Position numbers and translations under genes: made by a program | Part shown: piece after piece, positions 23,546 to 35,863 of the stretch | Layout: each line of letters opens with the position of its first letter | How positions within the stretch are numbered: the stretch's first letter is position 1 | NCBI GenBank assembly: GCA_021292165.1 | Contig: CM037878.1 | Coordinates: forward strand, 248,486,968-248,550,967 | Direction of reading: 5' to 3' | From: Shinisaurus crocodilurus | Taxonomy: Eukaryota > Chordata > Lepidosauria > Squamata > Shinisauridae | DNA length: 64,000 bases | Notes under the pieces: model-generated | What the model saw: the letters and a program-made list of their open reading frames with translations, nothing else | Database searches by the model: none | Told to the model about the DNA's origin: nothing

Positions 23546-24398
23546 CTCTGGTTTCCTGCATTGAGCAGGGGCTATGAAATCAAATCTGCCCTCCAGTTTG
23601 CCAGTAATATTAATAAGACACAAGGATAAAGGAAACAAACTTAATTTAAAACTGTACCAGCTCCATAAATGGAGTTTACAGGAAATCAAGAAAACTGGCT
23701 ATCAACAAGGGCCCAGGTTCCACACCCCAGTATGAACCCCAGAGTCCATGCTCGAGTCCACATATGGGTGGTACACATGTAGTTCAGCCTCTGGCTGCTC
23801 CTACTGCTATAGCAAAGGCCTGTCACCAGAAACATGACTGGGACCAATAAACAAATACCAGGACTCTTAGAGATTTGACCAACTGAATCAAAAGTAAGTG
23901 ATGGCCCAGTGTCCTTATGCAGTAGATCAATTGGGATTAACAAACTGGAGAAGATAGATAATTTTCAAAACCTGATAAAGTAACTTTATCTCACAAACTA
24001 CAGTAATAAACAATGAAACAGTAAAAATGGATTGTGCAATAGTGTTCTTCAATACCAGAAATAATGAATACCAGAAATGACCAAATGCACTTTGAACTAT
24101 GGTCTTCTTCAGTGGTCTGGTGTTTAAAAAGGTATATACAAAAATAAGAAATAAAGTACAGAGGCTTATATGCACACACACACATTTTTCAAGCCAAGCT
24201 TCTCCCATCTGTTGACTGTCATAAAACACTGCCGTGTCTCTACCTACAATAATAAAAACACATTCATATTTAAAATTTATTTTAACAAACTACTACTTAA
24301 ATGTATAAAAAACCAAGACCAATAAACTATATATAAAAAGACTCACCAATACAGACCCCAAATCATGATCCTTGCCAAACCAATATATATATACACAC

Positions 24399-24402
<4 letters not shown>

Positions 24403-24438
<36 letters not shown>

Positions 24439-24440
24439 TA
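24403..24440. repeat. TG microsatellite
   Basis: A run of TG repeats preceded by acacacac; a perfect AT repeat lies nearby at about 24608-24637. Confidence 0.95.
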
Positions 24441-24608
24441 CCAAAGCATGTGCATATCAAAATACTATGGAACTGAAAAGGGGCCTTAGGCTCCACTATG
24501 ACTACCGGTATATAGTTCTGGAAAAGGTAAGGAACTGCTGTGAAGCTGAAAACAAATTCACAGAAGGAAAATAGTCATTTTGCAAACAAATTAAATGCAT
24601 CATTTTCC

Positions 24609-24639
<31 letters not shown>

Positions 24640-25399
24640 AAAAAACCCTACATACTCGCATATACCAAAAGGTAAATTTTGTAATACTGGAGTCACTTAG
24701 GAGGCTTCCCTTTCAGAAACCAAAAAACAGTCCACAAAAGCTGAGAAAGCTTGAATCCCTCTTTAAATACTAGATACAGGTGAGGTAGATAGAGCCTTAT
24801 AGAATTGCAATTGGTTCCTTAAAGGGCACCCAACCAGAAAAAGCTCTTATCAGAAAATTATCACTGAAACTTCGCCAGTTTTACCAGGAGGGCTCAGTTT
24901 GGCCTCCCGGTTCCCCACCCTTGCCCTAATCCTTCTTTGCTGTTATTTTGTCTTATTTCCACTCAGTATTTTCCCTAGCCCATTTTTAACTCAACCCATC
25001 CCCACCCTTGGTTATTTTTATCCCCCCTCCCCCCCTTATTCCTTTTTACTTCTTTAGCCTTCCCTTGAAGTAGGATTTCTCATGGCTCAGCTTTAGAGCT
25101 TCATTCAGTGGTAGGGCTAAACTGTGAAAGAAGTGAGGTAGGAGTAATACCTGTGGGTCTATGTGGAGTGTTTATCACTGAGTAACTTTAGCCATCCTTT
25201 TACTGGGGAAAGAGCACACTTGTCAGAGGCTATGAATTCAGGTAGGTTCTAGCCCTGGCACCTCCTTTAAGCTGGGACAAGGCAGGGAGCTCTCAAAACA
25301 CACCAGCATTAATTTGGAGGTCTGTCCAAAATTAGCATTGTTATCAATAACGGAGAAACTTCTGTGTTCTCAAGAGATAAATGAATTAATTGTAAGTTT

Positions 25400-25740
25400 G
25401 TAAATAGCGGGGAGATTATTGATAGCAAGGAAATGGAAACATCAGTATTTAATTATAGATTGGTATAAAGAGGTGTGGGATATTGCTTTAAATGATAAAT
25501 TAACATGTAGTATTAAATGTAAAAAGGGACAATTAAAGAAAAATAATTTTAAGGATATATATGGACCATTTTTAGATTATGTTTTAGTAAAGGGAAAAGG
25601 GAGTAAGCCATGTCAAGATATGATGTATTTTTGGAATATAGATTAATAATGGATTATTATGTGGATAGAATTATTTTTTTGGCCCCGTGGTGACAGGTGC
25701 ACTTTGTAGTTATATGGATTTGTGGGTTTATATATATATA
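25400..25740 (+). mobile_element. L1 LINE fragment, end of ORF2
   Basis: The plus-strand frame at 25419-25646 reads like the C-terminus of an L1 ORF2: WYKEVWDIALNDKLT, KNNFKDIYGPFLDYV, then MMYFWNID and a stop. AT-rich sequence follows. It is heavily truncated. Confidence 0.6.
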
Positions 25741-28114
25741 TATATATATATATTAAATATTTTATTTATTTTTCAAAACAAATTATAACAAAAAATATAT
25801 ATAACAAAATACAAGATTATCACACAAATATAACATAATCAACATACAATAAATCATGAAGTGCTCCCCCCCACCCTCCAAGGGACCAATTAATATACTT
25901 CTATCCTCTTGATCAAATAAATTCTAAATTCCAAAAATATAACATATCCTGACAAGGCATGTTACCCTTCCCCTTTATTAATACATAGTCTAGTAATTGA
26001 TTCCATATCTCCATAAAATTATTCTTCTTTAGCAATCCTTTAGCAATGTGTGTTCATTTAAAAAAAAATAAAAAATAAAAAAACAAATAAAAAAATATAA
26101 AAAAAACACCAGCAAGGACAGGATCCTTCTTCTCACTGACATATTCGAGTCTCTGTCTATCCCTCCCTTCAAGCTTACTCTTAAGTTCTGCAGGGAAAAA
26201 ATAGATATTTATTGGGGTAAATGGAGCTCTGGTCTGAATCAGTATAAGAAAACTCCTTCTATTGTGGGTGGAAGTATAATATTTGTATCACTCTCACTCC
26301 TTTTCTTATGGCAGCTACTAGTATTTCTATAGCCCTTAACATTTGTTGAGCATAAGAGCAGTGATTTTGTTGAGCTGTGAAAGGGGATGTTCTATGGGTT
26401 AGGAAGGAATCATCTTTGTTGGTTGTCCTTCATCCTTCATGTGTACACATGAGGCTCTGTACAATACAGTCTTGTAGCTTCATCTTTTCCATTAGATGTC
26501 TGTGTATTTGATTTCCGTAAGCTTGATTATGTAACATGGATAATCAAGACACAAATAAAATATCTTGGGTAGCACTGTGCCAAATGTTCCTTTCCACTTT
26601 TGTAGGCCCATTCACAAGCCATTAAAAATGGGAGGATATTTTCTGCAATTATGTGAGTGGGAAGGAGAAACATTATAAAGTTTTTGTAGAGGAAGAGTTT
26701 TATCTGAAGAACAGCAGCAGGCTTTTCACTTCTTTTTTCCCCTTCTACTTTATGTGAATGTTTTCTCTTTTTTTGCCACAGCAGTGATGTTCCTCCAATC
26801 AGCCCAGCAGCCATGTTTTTCCCACAATGCCTCCCCTAGCCACTACTGTGTCATGACACTTGTCAACTGTTCTGGGTGTATTGTTGAGTGGGGAAGTGGG
26901 AATGGCACTCCTCTTGGCTGCCAGAATTTTGATTTTTTTTTTTTTTTCAAACGATGTACCAATGACAACACTACAACATGACCCTACATCACAATGTAGT
27001 GCTGCTCAGGAGAGGCATTGTGGAGAAGGCATTGTAGCCAGGTTGTTTGGAGAATGCTGCCACTATGACAAAAAGGGTTTTTAAAAAGAAAAAAAGAAGG
27101 GAACAGTTTCTGTTGCTGCTTCTGTTTTCCAGTTAAAGCTCTCCACCCATCCAGAAAAATCATATTTTTCTCCTAGCCCCACACCCAAAGATGTATTTCC
27201 TCCCTCGACCCCTCAAAGTTCTGCAAAAATGTTCACAGTGGAACTTTTGGGCCAGCTCTAGTTTATGTTAAACAATTACCGTAGTAGTTCTGCATTGAAC
27301 ATATTTCTCAATAGTAATATCCCGGTAAAGGATAAAATAACTTCAACAGTGTCTTGGATATCTGTCAATGTCTATGAATTCTGCTAGAGAGCACTTACGT
27401 CTTCATCATTGGGAACTACTGCAGCATAGACAGCAAAGGAAGCTTGAGTTGTGCTCACATATCACTTCTTTGTGTCATGATCATGAATTTAATAAGCTAC
27501 AAAGATAATTAGCACATAGTTCTGGGATTTGCTGTGTAGCATAGTGCCAATGCAGCATCTCAAGCCCTGGTGTGTGATTTGTGCGGATCACACAGGATAT
27601 TGCATGGGTTCAGTACTGCCACAAATTTCGCTCTACTGATAACCCACAGTGAACTATGTTCAGGGCTCCTTTCCAAAACCCAACATTTGAGTTCCCAACT
27701 CAACATTTGAGCATTATTGCTGTATTCTTAATCACAGACAATAAGATGGGGGTGTCTCTGATATTACCCCCTTTTCTGTGTGATCTGGGCCCATGCTGCT
27801 CCAATAATATGCATAAATAAGTGTCACATGGGTGGTGCAAGATGATTTCCCACACCTACATTTGCCTAACATTTCTTTAGGCCCTACAGGCAGTACTACA
27901 CATTAACTGAGCAAACACAAGTTTCCAAACCCACATTTGGCTATGTAATGCAAATGCAGGTGTAGGAGGCAGCATTTGTGGGTAAGGATTGGCACAGAAT
28001 GATACATAACCCTCCATTTGACAGTTTCCCCCTTCAAATGCTCTCTAAGATGTTTCTCTCCCCCAGTTCAAGATTTCTTATAGGTTAAAAACAGCCAGGA
28101 GGACATTTGCAGGG

Positions 28115-28280
28115 GAACGTCAGTGGTCCATCTAGCCAGTATTGTTGACACTCACTGGCACCGGCTTTCCAGAGTTTCAGGCAAGATTCTTTCCTATCCC
28201 TAGCTGGAGACACCAGGATTGAACTGGGACCTTCTGTGTGCCAAGCATGTGCTGTACCACTGAGCTATGGCCCTTCCCAA
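28115..28280 (-). repeat. Second tRNA-type SINE family
   Basis: Antisense of a head reading ggccatagctcagtggtaca, with a B-box-like antisense ggattgaactggg, and a body ending in gtccatctagccagtattg. This resembles the Sauria-type SINEs of squamates, from memory. Confidence 0.65.
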
Positions 28281-29639
28281 TACTGCATATGAGTGATTTT
28301 ATCCTCAGACTGCCTTGCAAATACGTCACAGGCAGCACCCCTACAAAACTTCCTTCCCATCACCAGATGGACCGAATTGCAACAGGCCCCCAAATCTCTT
28401 GGAAAAAGCCCTGATGGACATCACTACAAGGACACAATGGTGGCAGAGAAGAATTGCTTCTTTGTTGCTCTCACTGCCGCAGATAAGCTCAATAATGAGC
28501 TCCTTACAAGTGTTCAGTCAGGCTTGAGGTGAATTTTCTGCCACTTGTGTTCTAGTCCTCTCCATTCCTGCTTCATTGCCCTCAGCTCTTCAGTATACAA
28601 GGGGCCAACAGGTCTCAGTAGGGAGAGGGTAATTGTGAGTGGTCATGCCAATCTGGTAATAGTGGACAAGCTATCTTTCAGGGAAGCTTGTCTGGTCTGT
28701 CCAACATTGCTCATCTTCTGGTCAAGGAAACTTTTACAAGCTTTCAAGGAAAATCTGGGAATACAGTTTGAAAACCTCTAGCCTAGGGTATTCGGTATTA
28801 GAAAAAATGACATATTGGTCATAAATATAGAACAGTGAGGCTACCAACCTTGAGTTCCTTTAGGCACCAAGGCACACATTATTCTAAAAATGTAGCAAGC
28901 AGCTACATTTCTTCTTCTTTCTTTCTTTTAGAGCAAGCACAGAGGACCTGATCTGGATTGTGCCCTCCATGCATGCAATTTATTTTGCCAAAGAGTGGTC
29001 CATTAAACCAGATGAATTACTACTTGGCAATATAAATGGCATGGGCAAGGGTGGAGTGTTAATCCAGATTGGGTCCGCAACAGGGGAGAAAGGGCAAGAG
29101 CTCCCTTACCCACTATGGAGGAGTAGGCCACCTTTTTGGGACTGTGGGCACATTTGTCAATTTGGGAAATGGTCCTGGGCACCACCACAAAACGGCTGCC
29201 ATGGGAAGCATGGCTAGTCACAATGGACAAGTAACCTGACCCAAAGACAGTACAAGGCAGAGGTGTGGTCAGCCTCATCACACTAAACCAATCCTTTGAA
29301 CCCACAGTTTTCATTGCCAGCAGAAACCTATTTCACTGAAGGCAAACTCCTTTTTGCTCCACCCCCTCATCTACCAGCCAACCTATTCCCCCCTATCACT
29401 TTTTCTCTCACACTCTGGTGGGTGGAAGTGCTGCAGCCTGCAGCTGTCCACCATCTTCATTTCCTAAGGATGTTTTTTCAGACCCACCATGTAGCCCAGA
29501 GGCATTCATGGGTAGGGATTTATAAGAATTTCATTTTTGCTTGCAAAACATGCAAGCACACACACGTTCAAAACCCTGAACATGAGTGCAAGCATGTGTC
29601 CACTGAAAATATTCGCAAATGGTTGAACACGTACTCGCG

Positions 29640-29953
29640 TTCGTCTCGTTCCCAATTCCCAGTTTGATTTGCGCAAATTTGCTAAGTTGCGCAAATTTCC
29701 TCAGTAGACTGAATCAGCCTCACTTTAGTTTATGCAGGAAGTTTGTGCAAATTGGGGAATTTGCGCAAATCTCCCATTCGATCAATGCTCAATTTGCACA
29801 AGTTTCCTGTTCACGCCAAGTGAGCAGTGATTGTGAATGGGAATCAGGCATGAGACGAGTAGTAAGACGATGTTCAGAGAATCCTAGCGATCTCGAACAT
29901 CGCCCATTCCAGGGACACATTAGTGCCCGCAGGCTCCACCTTGCCCACCCCTG
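29640..29953. mobile_element. DNA element with TTGCGCAAAT motifs
   Basis: An inverted pair, tcgtctcgttcccaattccc at 29641 and gggaatcaggcatgagacga at about 29840, encloses five variants of TTTGCGCAAATT. The right side ends in ttgcccacccctg, a hAT-like terminus. The left boundary is uncertain. Confidence 0.5.
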
Positions 29954-30390
29954 ATCTAGAGTACAAGAAAAATGGTGTGGCTGCTTGCTATATCTTGTAA
30001 TATGTGCCTTGGCCCTTAGTCTGAAAATATGAAAAGTAGTAGAAGCTGTGTATTGCCAATTTAAACTGGAGGCTTATCATATATTTTAAAAGATAAGAGG
30101 TTTTCCTGTTGGAATGGTGAGTGTACACAGCATTCTCTGCCACTCAGTACTCAAGAGCTATATGGTAATGTAACAGAATCCTTTTGTGCCAGCTGAATTC
30201 TCTTTGGAAGTAGAACACTATAATTTTCCTCAGATTAGAGAGTTTGGAGAGAGCCGTGAAGACACTTAAGTGCTAGGAAGTATCTTGAACTTCTTCACCA
30301 GAGCTATTCCCTTGTGTCAGGCCAAGCACTTGTAGCAGCAGTCTGCAAAATAATTCGCATCTTTCTCTTCCAGAGAAGATGTCGTTTTCA

Positions 30391-31275
30391 CAGGGATGTT
30401 GAAGAGTCCTTGGTCTCGAGTCACGAGTCGAGTCACGAGTCTTTGGACTCGAGTCCGAGTCCGAGTCCTTGGTCCAAAATGGTGACTCATGAGTCACGAG
30501 TCACTCCCAAAGCTGACTCCACGAGTCCCTATTAAAATCAGTGGGGGGTTTGCCCAACAAAATAAGGCTACTTCAGAAGTGTGGCTTAAATAAATTCTAG
30601 GCACAAGTGTGCCTTTTTATTTCAAAACTCTGCAACTGATTTTGTCAAGAACAGACCAGGCAGAAAAACCCAAAATAACCAGGCAGGCAGAGGAGGCTGG
30701 GAACCCCAGACAGGCAGGCAGAGGCAGCCAAACCCAAAATGTCTGAAAGGTTGCATTTTAGAAAAATGATTTTAAAAAATAAACTTGCTGTACTTCCTAA
30801 AACTTATCCATGTTGCATTTGAGGAACATGATTTTTTCTAAATGTTTGGCCCCCATTCTGGAACGGTGAGATCTCATCACAATTCCACCCGTTCCACTGG
30901 TGATGAACTTGCTGGAACCAGAAACACACTCAGAGCAGCCACACAGAGTAATCTCAGGTCCTTCTTCTGCCTCTCCCAAGTACGCAACACATCAATCAAA
31001 ATAAATCTTGACACACTGTTGGGGCTGCACTCCTGGTAGCCGTCCATAGTGGCCGAGCAGCGGCACACCTCGCTTCCCTGCGCTCTTCGCCGGCAATCAC
31101 ACTCCTCTCCACTCCTTCTGGCACAGCCCAGGGATGTTGAAGAGTCCTTGGTCTCGAGTCCCGAGTCGAGTCTCGAGTCCCATTAAAAATATTGGGACTC
31201 GAGTCCGAGTCGAGTCAGAGGGGGGACTCAGTCCGACTCACGAGTCGAGTCCTCGAGTCCGAGTCCCCATCCCTG
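30391..31275. mobile_element. hAT-type element with GAGTC subterminal arrays
   Basis: An 885-bp insertion with ends CAGGGATG and CATCCCTG and a perfect 8-bp target duplication, CGTTTTCA (30383-30390 and 31276-31283). About 130 bp inside each end are dominated by GAGTC/GACTC motifs, nearly thirty in total, in both orientations. A second copy of the left terminus (cagggatgttgaagagtcct) lies internally at 31129, so a smaller 147-bp unit may be nested at the right end. No transposase is encoded. Confidence 0.85.
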
Positions 31276-32225
31276 CGTTTTCATTCTGAATATGGTAGAA
31301 TACTTAAGTTTAGATTATTTAAGAGAGAAACACACAACCTTCTATATAGTATCTTAAATTTTTATCGCCGCTACTGGCACCCTTGCTTCTTTTATTAGTA
31401 CAAAGCTACCATTCCCTCAGGACTTCTTTGGCAGATTTTCTATGTAAAAATTATCCCCCCCCTTTTTTTGTACTATGCTTTCAATTTCCCCACTGAGAAA
31501 AATATTGCCGCACTTGGAAGAAGCAAGGTCGATAGCAGACTGCAATAAAAACTGCCCACCACTCGTACACATGCAAAAATCCAGTAGTGCAACAGTCTTG
31601 CGTGATGATGCTCATTATGCTGGGCCCCAGGATGCCTGCCTGAGGATTCTTGGCAGCCATCCCAGATAGCTTTTCTGTTCAGCCTGGGTGTTCTTCATAT
31701 GTTCCCTTTCTCTTTATGCCTTTCACAGCAGGAGAGAATAATACTGAATCTTTGTGAAAGGAATGATACCATCAAGTGTATGTGTCATTCATAATGGACA
31801 GCCTTTAGCCCAGGAACAAAAGTTCCCCTGTCAGTCATACACAATCCATTATACAGCATGACACTCTCCACTGTAGTTCCAGTATGTTTATCACCTCTTT
31901 GTTTACCCAATGGCTGCAATTTTTTTCAGTTAAAACAAATGATTTGGCTAATAGGGAAGGTGTCCTTTCTTCTCTTTGCTGAATCTTGAAACCAGTTCAA
32001 GTAGTAGAATGCTTTACACAGATGCCTTTGTATCTTATGGAATCTCAGAATCCACAGTAAAATCCCAGGACTTCTAGAATAACCATAGCAGGAACAACAT
32101 AGGTTATGTTGATATTGAGCAACTAAAATGTCCCCCCAAGGCAAGCTGTTCCTGCCTGCCTCACTCACAGTTAAAAGGGTCTTTTACTCCACCTTAGTTT
32201 AACATCTATATCTCTTACTTCATAG

Positions 32226-32285
32226 TTGGGGAGTCCTGAACCTGTGAAGCATTGTAGGAAGTCAGCCCTCTTCCAGTTGGCTGAG
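32226..32285 (+). CDS. BBX: BBX repeat mini-exon 3, 5'-shortened (SALFQLAE)
   Basis: A 20-codon exon, phase 0-0, encoding LGSPEPVKHCRKSALFQLAE. It matches the human unit containing LGGAEPVKRCGKSALFQLAE but lacks the ISS-type start seen in its sister exons. The acceptor is tctcttacttcatag and the donor is gtaaga. The 21 bases just upstream read in frame as SISLTS followed by TAG, where the human exon has a glutamine codon before LGG. The AG of that TAG now serves as the splice acceptor. The shortened start is therefore probably a derived acceptor shift. Confidence 0.87.
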
Positions 32286-32612
32286 GTAAGATCCCTTTCT
32301 TGTGTCAAACATGCATATTTTATTATTAATATTTAGCTGTTAATGCAGACTACCAAAAGTTGGTACCAAAACTATCTTTAACAAAAAGGTGTTGGAACTA
32401 GGGGTTGTATAGATAAGAATGGAGTCACCTCCAAGAATGGAGTCACCTTATATATTGTAACTTTGTTTTCATACACAAACTAAATTATAGGTGCAATCCA
32501 GAAAAAGTTGAATGTGCTTGAGGGATGCTTTTACACATGATAGGAAAAGCCAGGTCTCCACATTTTCACATCTAGTCTGTCCTACCTTTTTTGTAATGTT
32601 TGTAGGGAAGAT

Positions 32613-32739
32613 AGTTGCTTTCCCCAGCCTGGTGCCCTTTGGATGTAGACTACAGCCTTCATCGTTGGCCAAGCTTGCTCGGAATGATGTGCGTTGTAGT
32701 CTAACACATCTGCAGAGCACCAGGCTGGGGAGGACTGCT
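32613..32739. mobile_element. Palindromic hAT-like MITE
   Basis: Inverted ends agttgctttccccagcctgg and ccaggctggggaggactgct around an actacag/ttgtagt core. Same type as the MITEs at 36352, 46373, 47095 and 47664. Confidence 0.75.
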
Positions 32740-33357
32740 GTACAGAAACTGGCACCCAGGAGCCATTGTCTGACCACAGCTCCCAATTACCCTTCAGGGT
32801 TATTTTAATGTGGCAGTCATTCTGAAGAATTTATCTCTAAGTGAAGATGTTATTGTAATATTTGCTCACCTTATACTAAGCGAACCATTAAAGAGCTGAT
32901 TGAGGAGAGACTCTCCATTTGATTTTAAACCTGGTCTGGAACCTTTGATACTACTTCTCTTCTGGGCACTGCAGGGGGTGCCTAAGCCTAACCTTCTCCC
33001 ACATGCTTCTTTCCCCCACAACTTCCTTCTTTACTGCTTTCTCTCTGGCTAGGCAATCCAGATGTATGTTTTCTGTTTCAACTGGGCAAAAGTGGGGTGT
33101 TGGGTTGCAGAGAAAAATCAAGCAGGGGAGCAACTATGAAACCCTGGTCACCATTTCCCCCCTGTAAATTGCTCCACAGACACATTTTGCATTGGAGGAG
33201 CTGTGGTCAGGGTTCTTAGGCTCATGTTTGCTGCCAAACCCATATTCAAATTTTCTTTGGTCTTCCTCCTGACATCATATGTAGAAGGCATCTGAGTCTT
33301 CTACATTTTATATGTCTTCATAAATGCTATTTAGGAGCATAGGAGAACAAAAACCCA

Positions 33358-33665
33358 TTAGGGCTGTTTCATGTGTTACGTGGCGTGCAAGTGTTACTGT
33401 CACCACAAATCAAAAAGGGCTGTGGGCAGCGTGTTTAGCCCCCCCCCCCAGGTCATGTGGTTCTTCTCGGCCCCTCACAAGTTGAGACATAACTTCTGCA
33501 GCAGAGAAGCTTTTATATCTGTGTAGGCTCCCTACGCAATTTAGAACCCTCAGTTATGTCTCAACTTGTGAGCGGGATGGAAGCCGTGCAACCTGGAGGC
33601 AGGTGTAAATGTGCAGCCCTACAGCCCCTTTCTACCCGTGTTGACAGTAATGCAAAGATAGGGCT
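33358..33665. mobile_element. Foldback MITE
   Basis: Contains a perfect 21-bp inverted pair with core ctcacaagttgagacataac (near 33475 and 33551), enclosed by weaker outer inverted ends (agggctgtt ... gttactgtca and tgacagtaa ... agggct). Confidence 0.6.
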
Positions 33666-33751
33666 ATTGTTTGCCTACATGTGAGTAGACACACCAGGAA
33701 GCTTTGGCCAAACCTGTCTTGCTACGACATGTACGTGTATTGTTGTTCTTA

Positions 33752-33978
33752 TTAATATTACTACATTTATTTCCTCTTGTAAGGAACCCAAGGCGGTTTA
33801 CATGGTCCTCTTCCTCCTCTTCCTATTATCCTCACAACAACCCTGTGAGGTAGGTTAGGCGGAGAGTCAGTGACTGGCCTAAAGTCACCCAGTGAGCTTC
33901 ATGGCTGAGCGGGGACTAGAACCCGGATCTCCCGAGTACCTGTCTGACACTCTTACCTACTACACCACACTGGTTCTC
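33752..33978 (-). repeat. tRNA-derived SINE
   Basis: Antisense copy with body ccctgtgaggtaggttaggc and gactggcctaaagtcaccc and head ending ctacaccacactggttctc. The A/T tail is degraded. Confidence 0.88.
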
Positions 33979-34540
33979 TGTATGGCACATATGTTATTTT
34001 CAAATGTGTTTGTTACACAAAAAAATCGTGTTTCTTTATTTTCCGCAGTGGACAGTGTCCAAAGCAGCTCTCAATAAACATCAGCGTATAAAAATATACT
34101 ACATTTGAAAAAAGAATTTTACAAAACATATCAATAAATTCAAATAGGACTAACACAATTCAGTAAGCATAGGATAAATTCCTTATTTGTTATATATTCA
34201 GTGAATTGTGTTTTTATGTATTTAATATTAATACAAAAGTACAGAGCAAAATCAAAATTAACAAGCCAAAACCCCACAAAAGACTATCTAACCTTGACTG
34301 CTTGTCTTGCTGCACTCGAATGGCCATGGCAGCCTGGCTTAAATACAGTTCAGAGGGGGCGAGGTCTTCTCACTGGGCTAGATGGTTCACAGCAGGCCCC
34401 CTCAGAGGAACTGCAATATAAAGAAACAGTCATTTGATTGGATAATATTATAGCCCTGTTCTCATGGCATATGCAGAGTGAGTGAATGTGTGTCTGTGCA
34501 TTCAGTTGAGCATGTGCATGGCATTCAACTAAACATGTAG

Positions 34541-35107
34541 CAGGGGTGGGGAACATTTTTCTGGCCTAAGTGGTGAATTCCAATCTAGGAAAGGTCTCCA
34601 GGGGGAGTGCATTCTGTCTGTGGGTGGAGCCAAAGGCAGACTGGCCAGGTCTAAAATGTGATTTTTACTGATTTTAAACCTACTTAGAAGCAAGCAGAAC
34701 TGTGTGCTTACTCAGAAGTGTGCAGGACTGAATCACTCAGCAATAGTATCCCAAATACCAAGCCTCTGGATATCTGCTCAGAAGTAAGCATGAGCAGCAT
34801 GTCTACTCACAAGTAAGCAGGGCACCCCCCTGCATGTACACTCACAAATAAGCAGAATTGAACCACCCAGAAGCTTTGTCTCCAGGCCCTAGCCCATCTC
34901 TCCTGTAGGGAAAAGCTCTTATCTCTGATTAGCAGCTGGTTGGAGATAAGAGCTTTTCTGTGCTGAGTGCTGAGAAAGGGTATCTTTTTCAGTGCTCAGC
35001 AAGGAAAAGCTCTTCTCACTGATCAGCTGCTGATTGGAGCTTTTCTCTACTGGGAGAGGGGACTGGGCTGAGGAAGAAGCTGGGAGACTGGAGGTTCCCC
35101 ATGCCTG
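34541..35107. mobile_element. hAT-like element with internal foldback
   Basis: Ends caggggtggggaacattttt and ggttccccatgcctg, an imperfect inverted repeat of the CAGGGGTGGG type. Inside, aaagctcttatctctgatta and its near-complements recur several times between 34910 and 35050. No convincing target duplication. Confidence 0.65.
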
Positions 35108-35782
35108 ATTTATATATTGGAGACAGGGACTGCCGCCATGATTCCACTCCCCCTTCTACTGTATATGCATTCCTTCACCAACAGTATGTTGTGAGAGCAG
35201 GATTTCTGGTAAACCTATGTATTAGGCAAGGGTATATCTTATTGTTCAGCAAAACATTTTTTCACCAAGAAACCTAGTTCTGTGTTACAAAATCACACTT
35301 GTAGATTAGCTCTTTATTCTCCATTTTGCCACTATCCCTTCAGGTACAAAAGAGAATTTAAACTGACTGCCATACAAAGGTAAAGAGCGTGGACATGATT
35401 TCCAGTAGTGTAAACTGATACAGCTTTTTTATATTGAAATGAGTCAGTCAATGAAAATGTATCTGTTGACACCAGAGAAAGCACTTGTCCTATATTTTAA
35501 CGGTCTCCTTAGTGATGCCCTAATTAATTAGTGTTTTACCCCAGAAATAGAATGCCACATTTGAAAGCATTTATCTGCTGCATTCTAGGAGGACACTAGT
35601 TAACAGAATATTTCTTCATCTGATACTTACCTGTTTGGGTCCCTAGTACTTGAATTTCTCTTCCAAATGTAATTGTGGAATTTGACATTTCCTTTGATGT
35701 TTTATGTTAAGCTTAAAGGCACAACTTCATCAGTGGCATTTTTATCTTCCCCCACCCCTTACTTTCTTTATTTCTACTTTAG

Positions 35783-35863
35783 ATTTCATCAAGTACATCC
35801 CATTCAGGTTCTTCTGAATTAACAAAGCAGTGTGGGACATCAGCATTGTTTCAGTTGGCAGAG
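35783..35863 (+). CDS. BBX: BBX repeat mini-exon 4 (SALFQLAE)
   Basis: A 27-codon exon, phase 0-0, starting ISSSTSHSGSS and ending KQCGTSALFQLAE. The acceptor is tttctactttag and the donor is GAG followed by gtagta. It closely resembles the human unit ISSSTSHSDASTKQC, yet it lies after the PVKHC unit here and before the PVKRC unit in human as I remember it. The following exon begins MCLASE directly after this LAE, matching the human junction. Confidence 0.93.

Larger units (their letters stand above)
22724..32225 (+). other. BBX intron (9.5 kb) between repeat mini-exons 2 and 3
   Basis: Holds a 5S-related fragment, microsatellites, an L1 end, a tRNA-type SINE and two DNA transposons, listed separately. 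25740-26100 is an AT-rich stretch, possibly another L1 tail. In 26100-28110 and 28281-29620 I see no gene and nothing I can name. Confidence 0.65.
32286..35782 (+). other. BBX intron between repeat mini-exons 3 and 4
   Basis: Filled with a MITE at 32613, a foldback element at 33358, a SINE at 33752 and a hAT-like element at 34541. 35108-35782 contains nothing recognisable. Confidence 0.65.

Noticed and set aside
30391..31275. CRISPR-like array or satellite because of the many GAGTC repeats
   Set aside because: There are no regular spacers, the organism is a vertebrate, and the TSD and inverted ends identify a DNA transposon.
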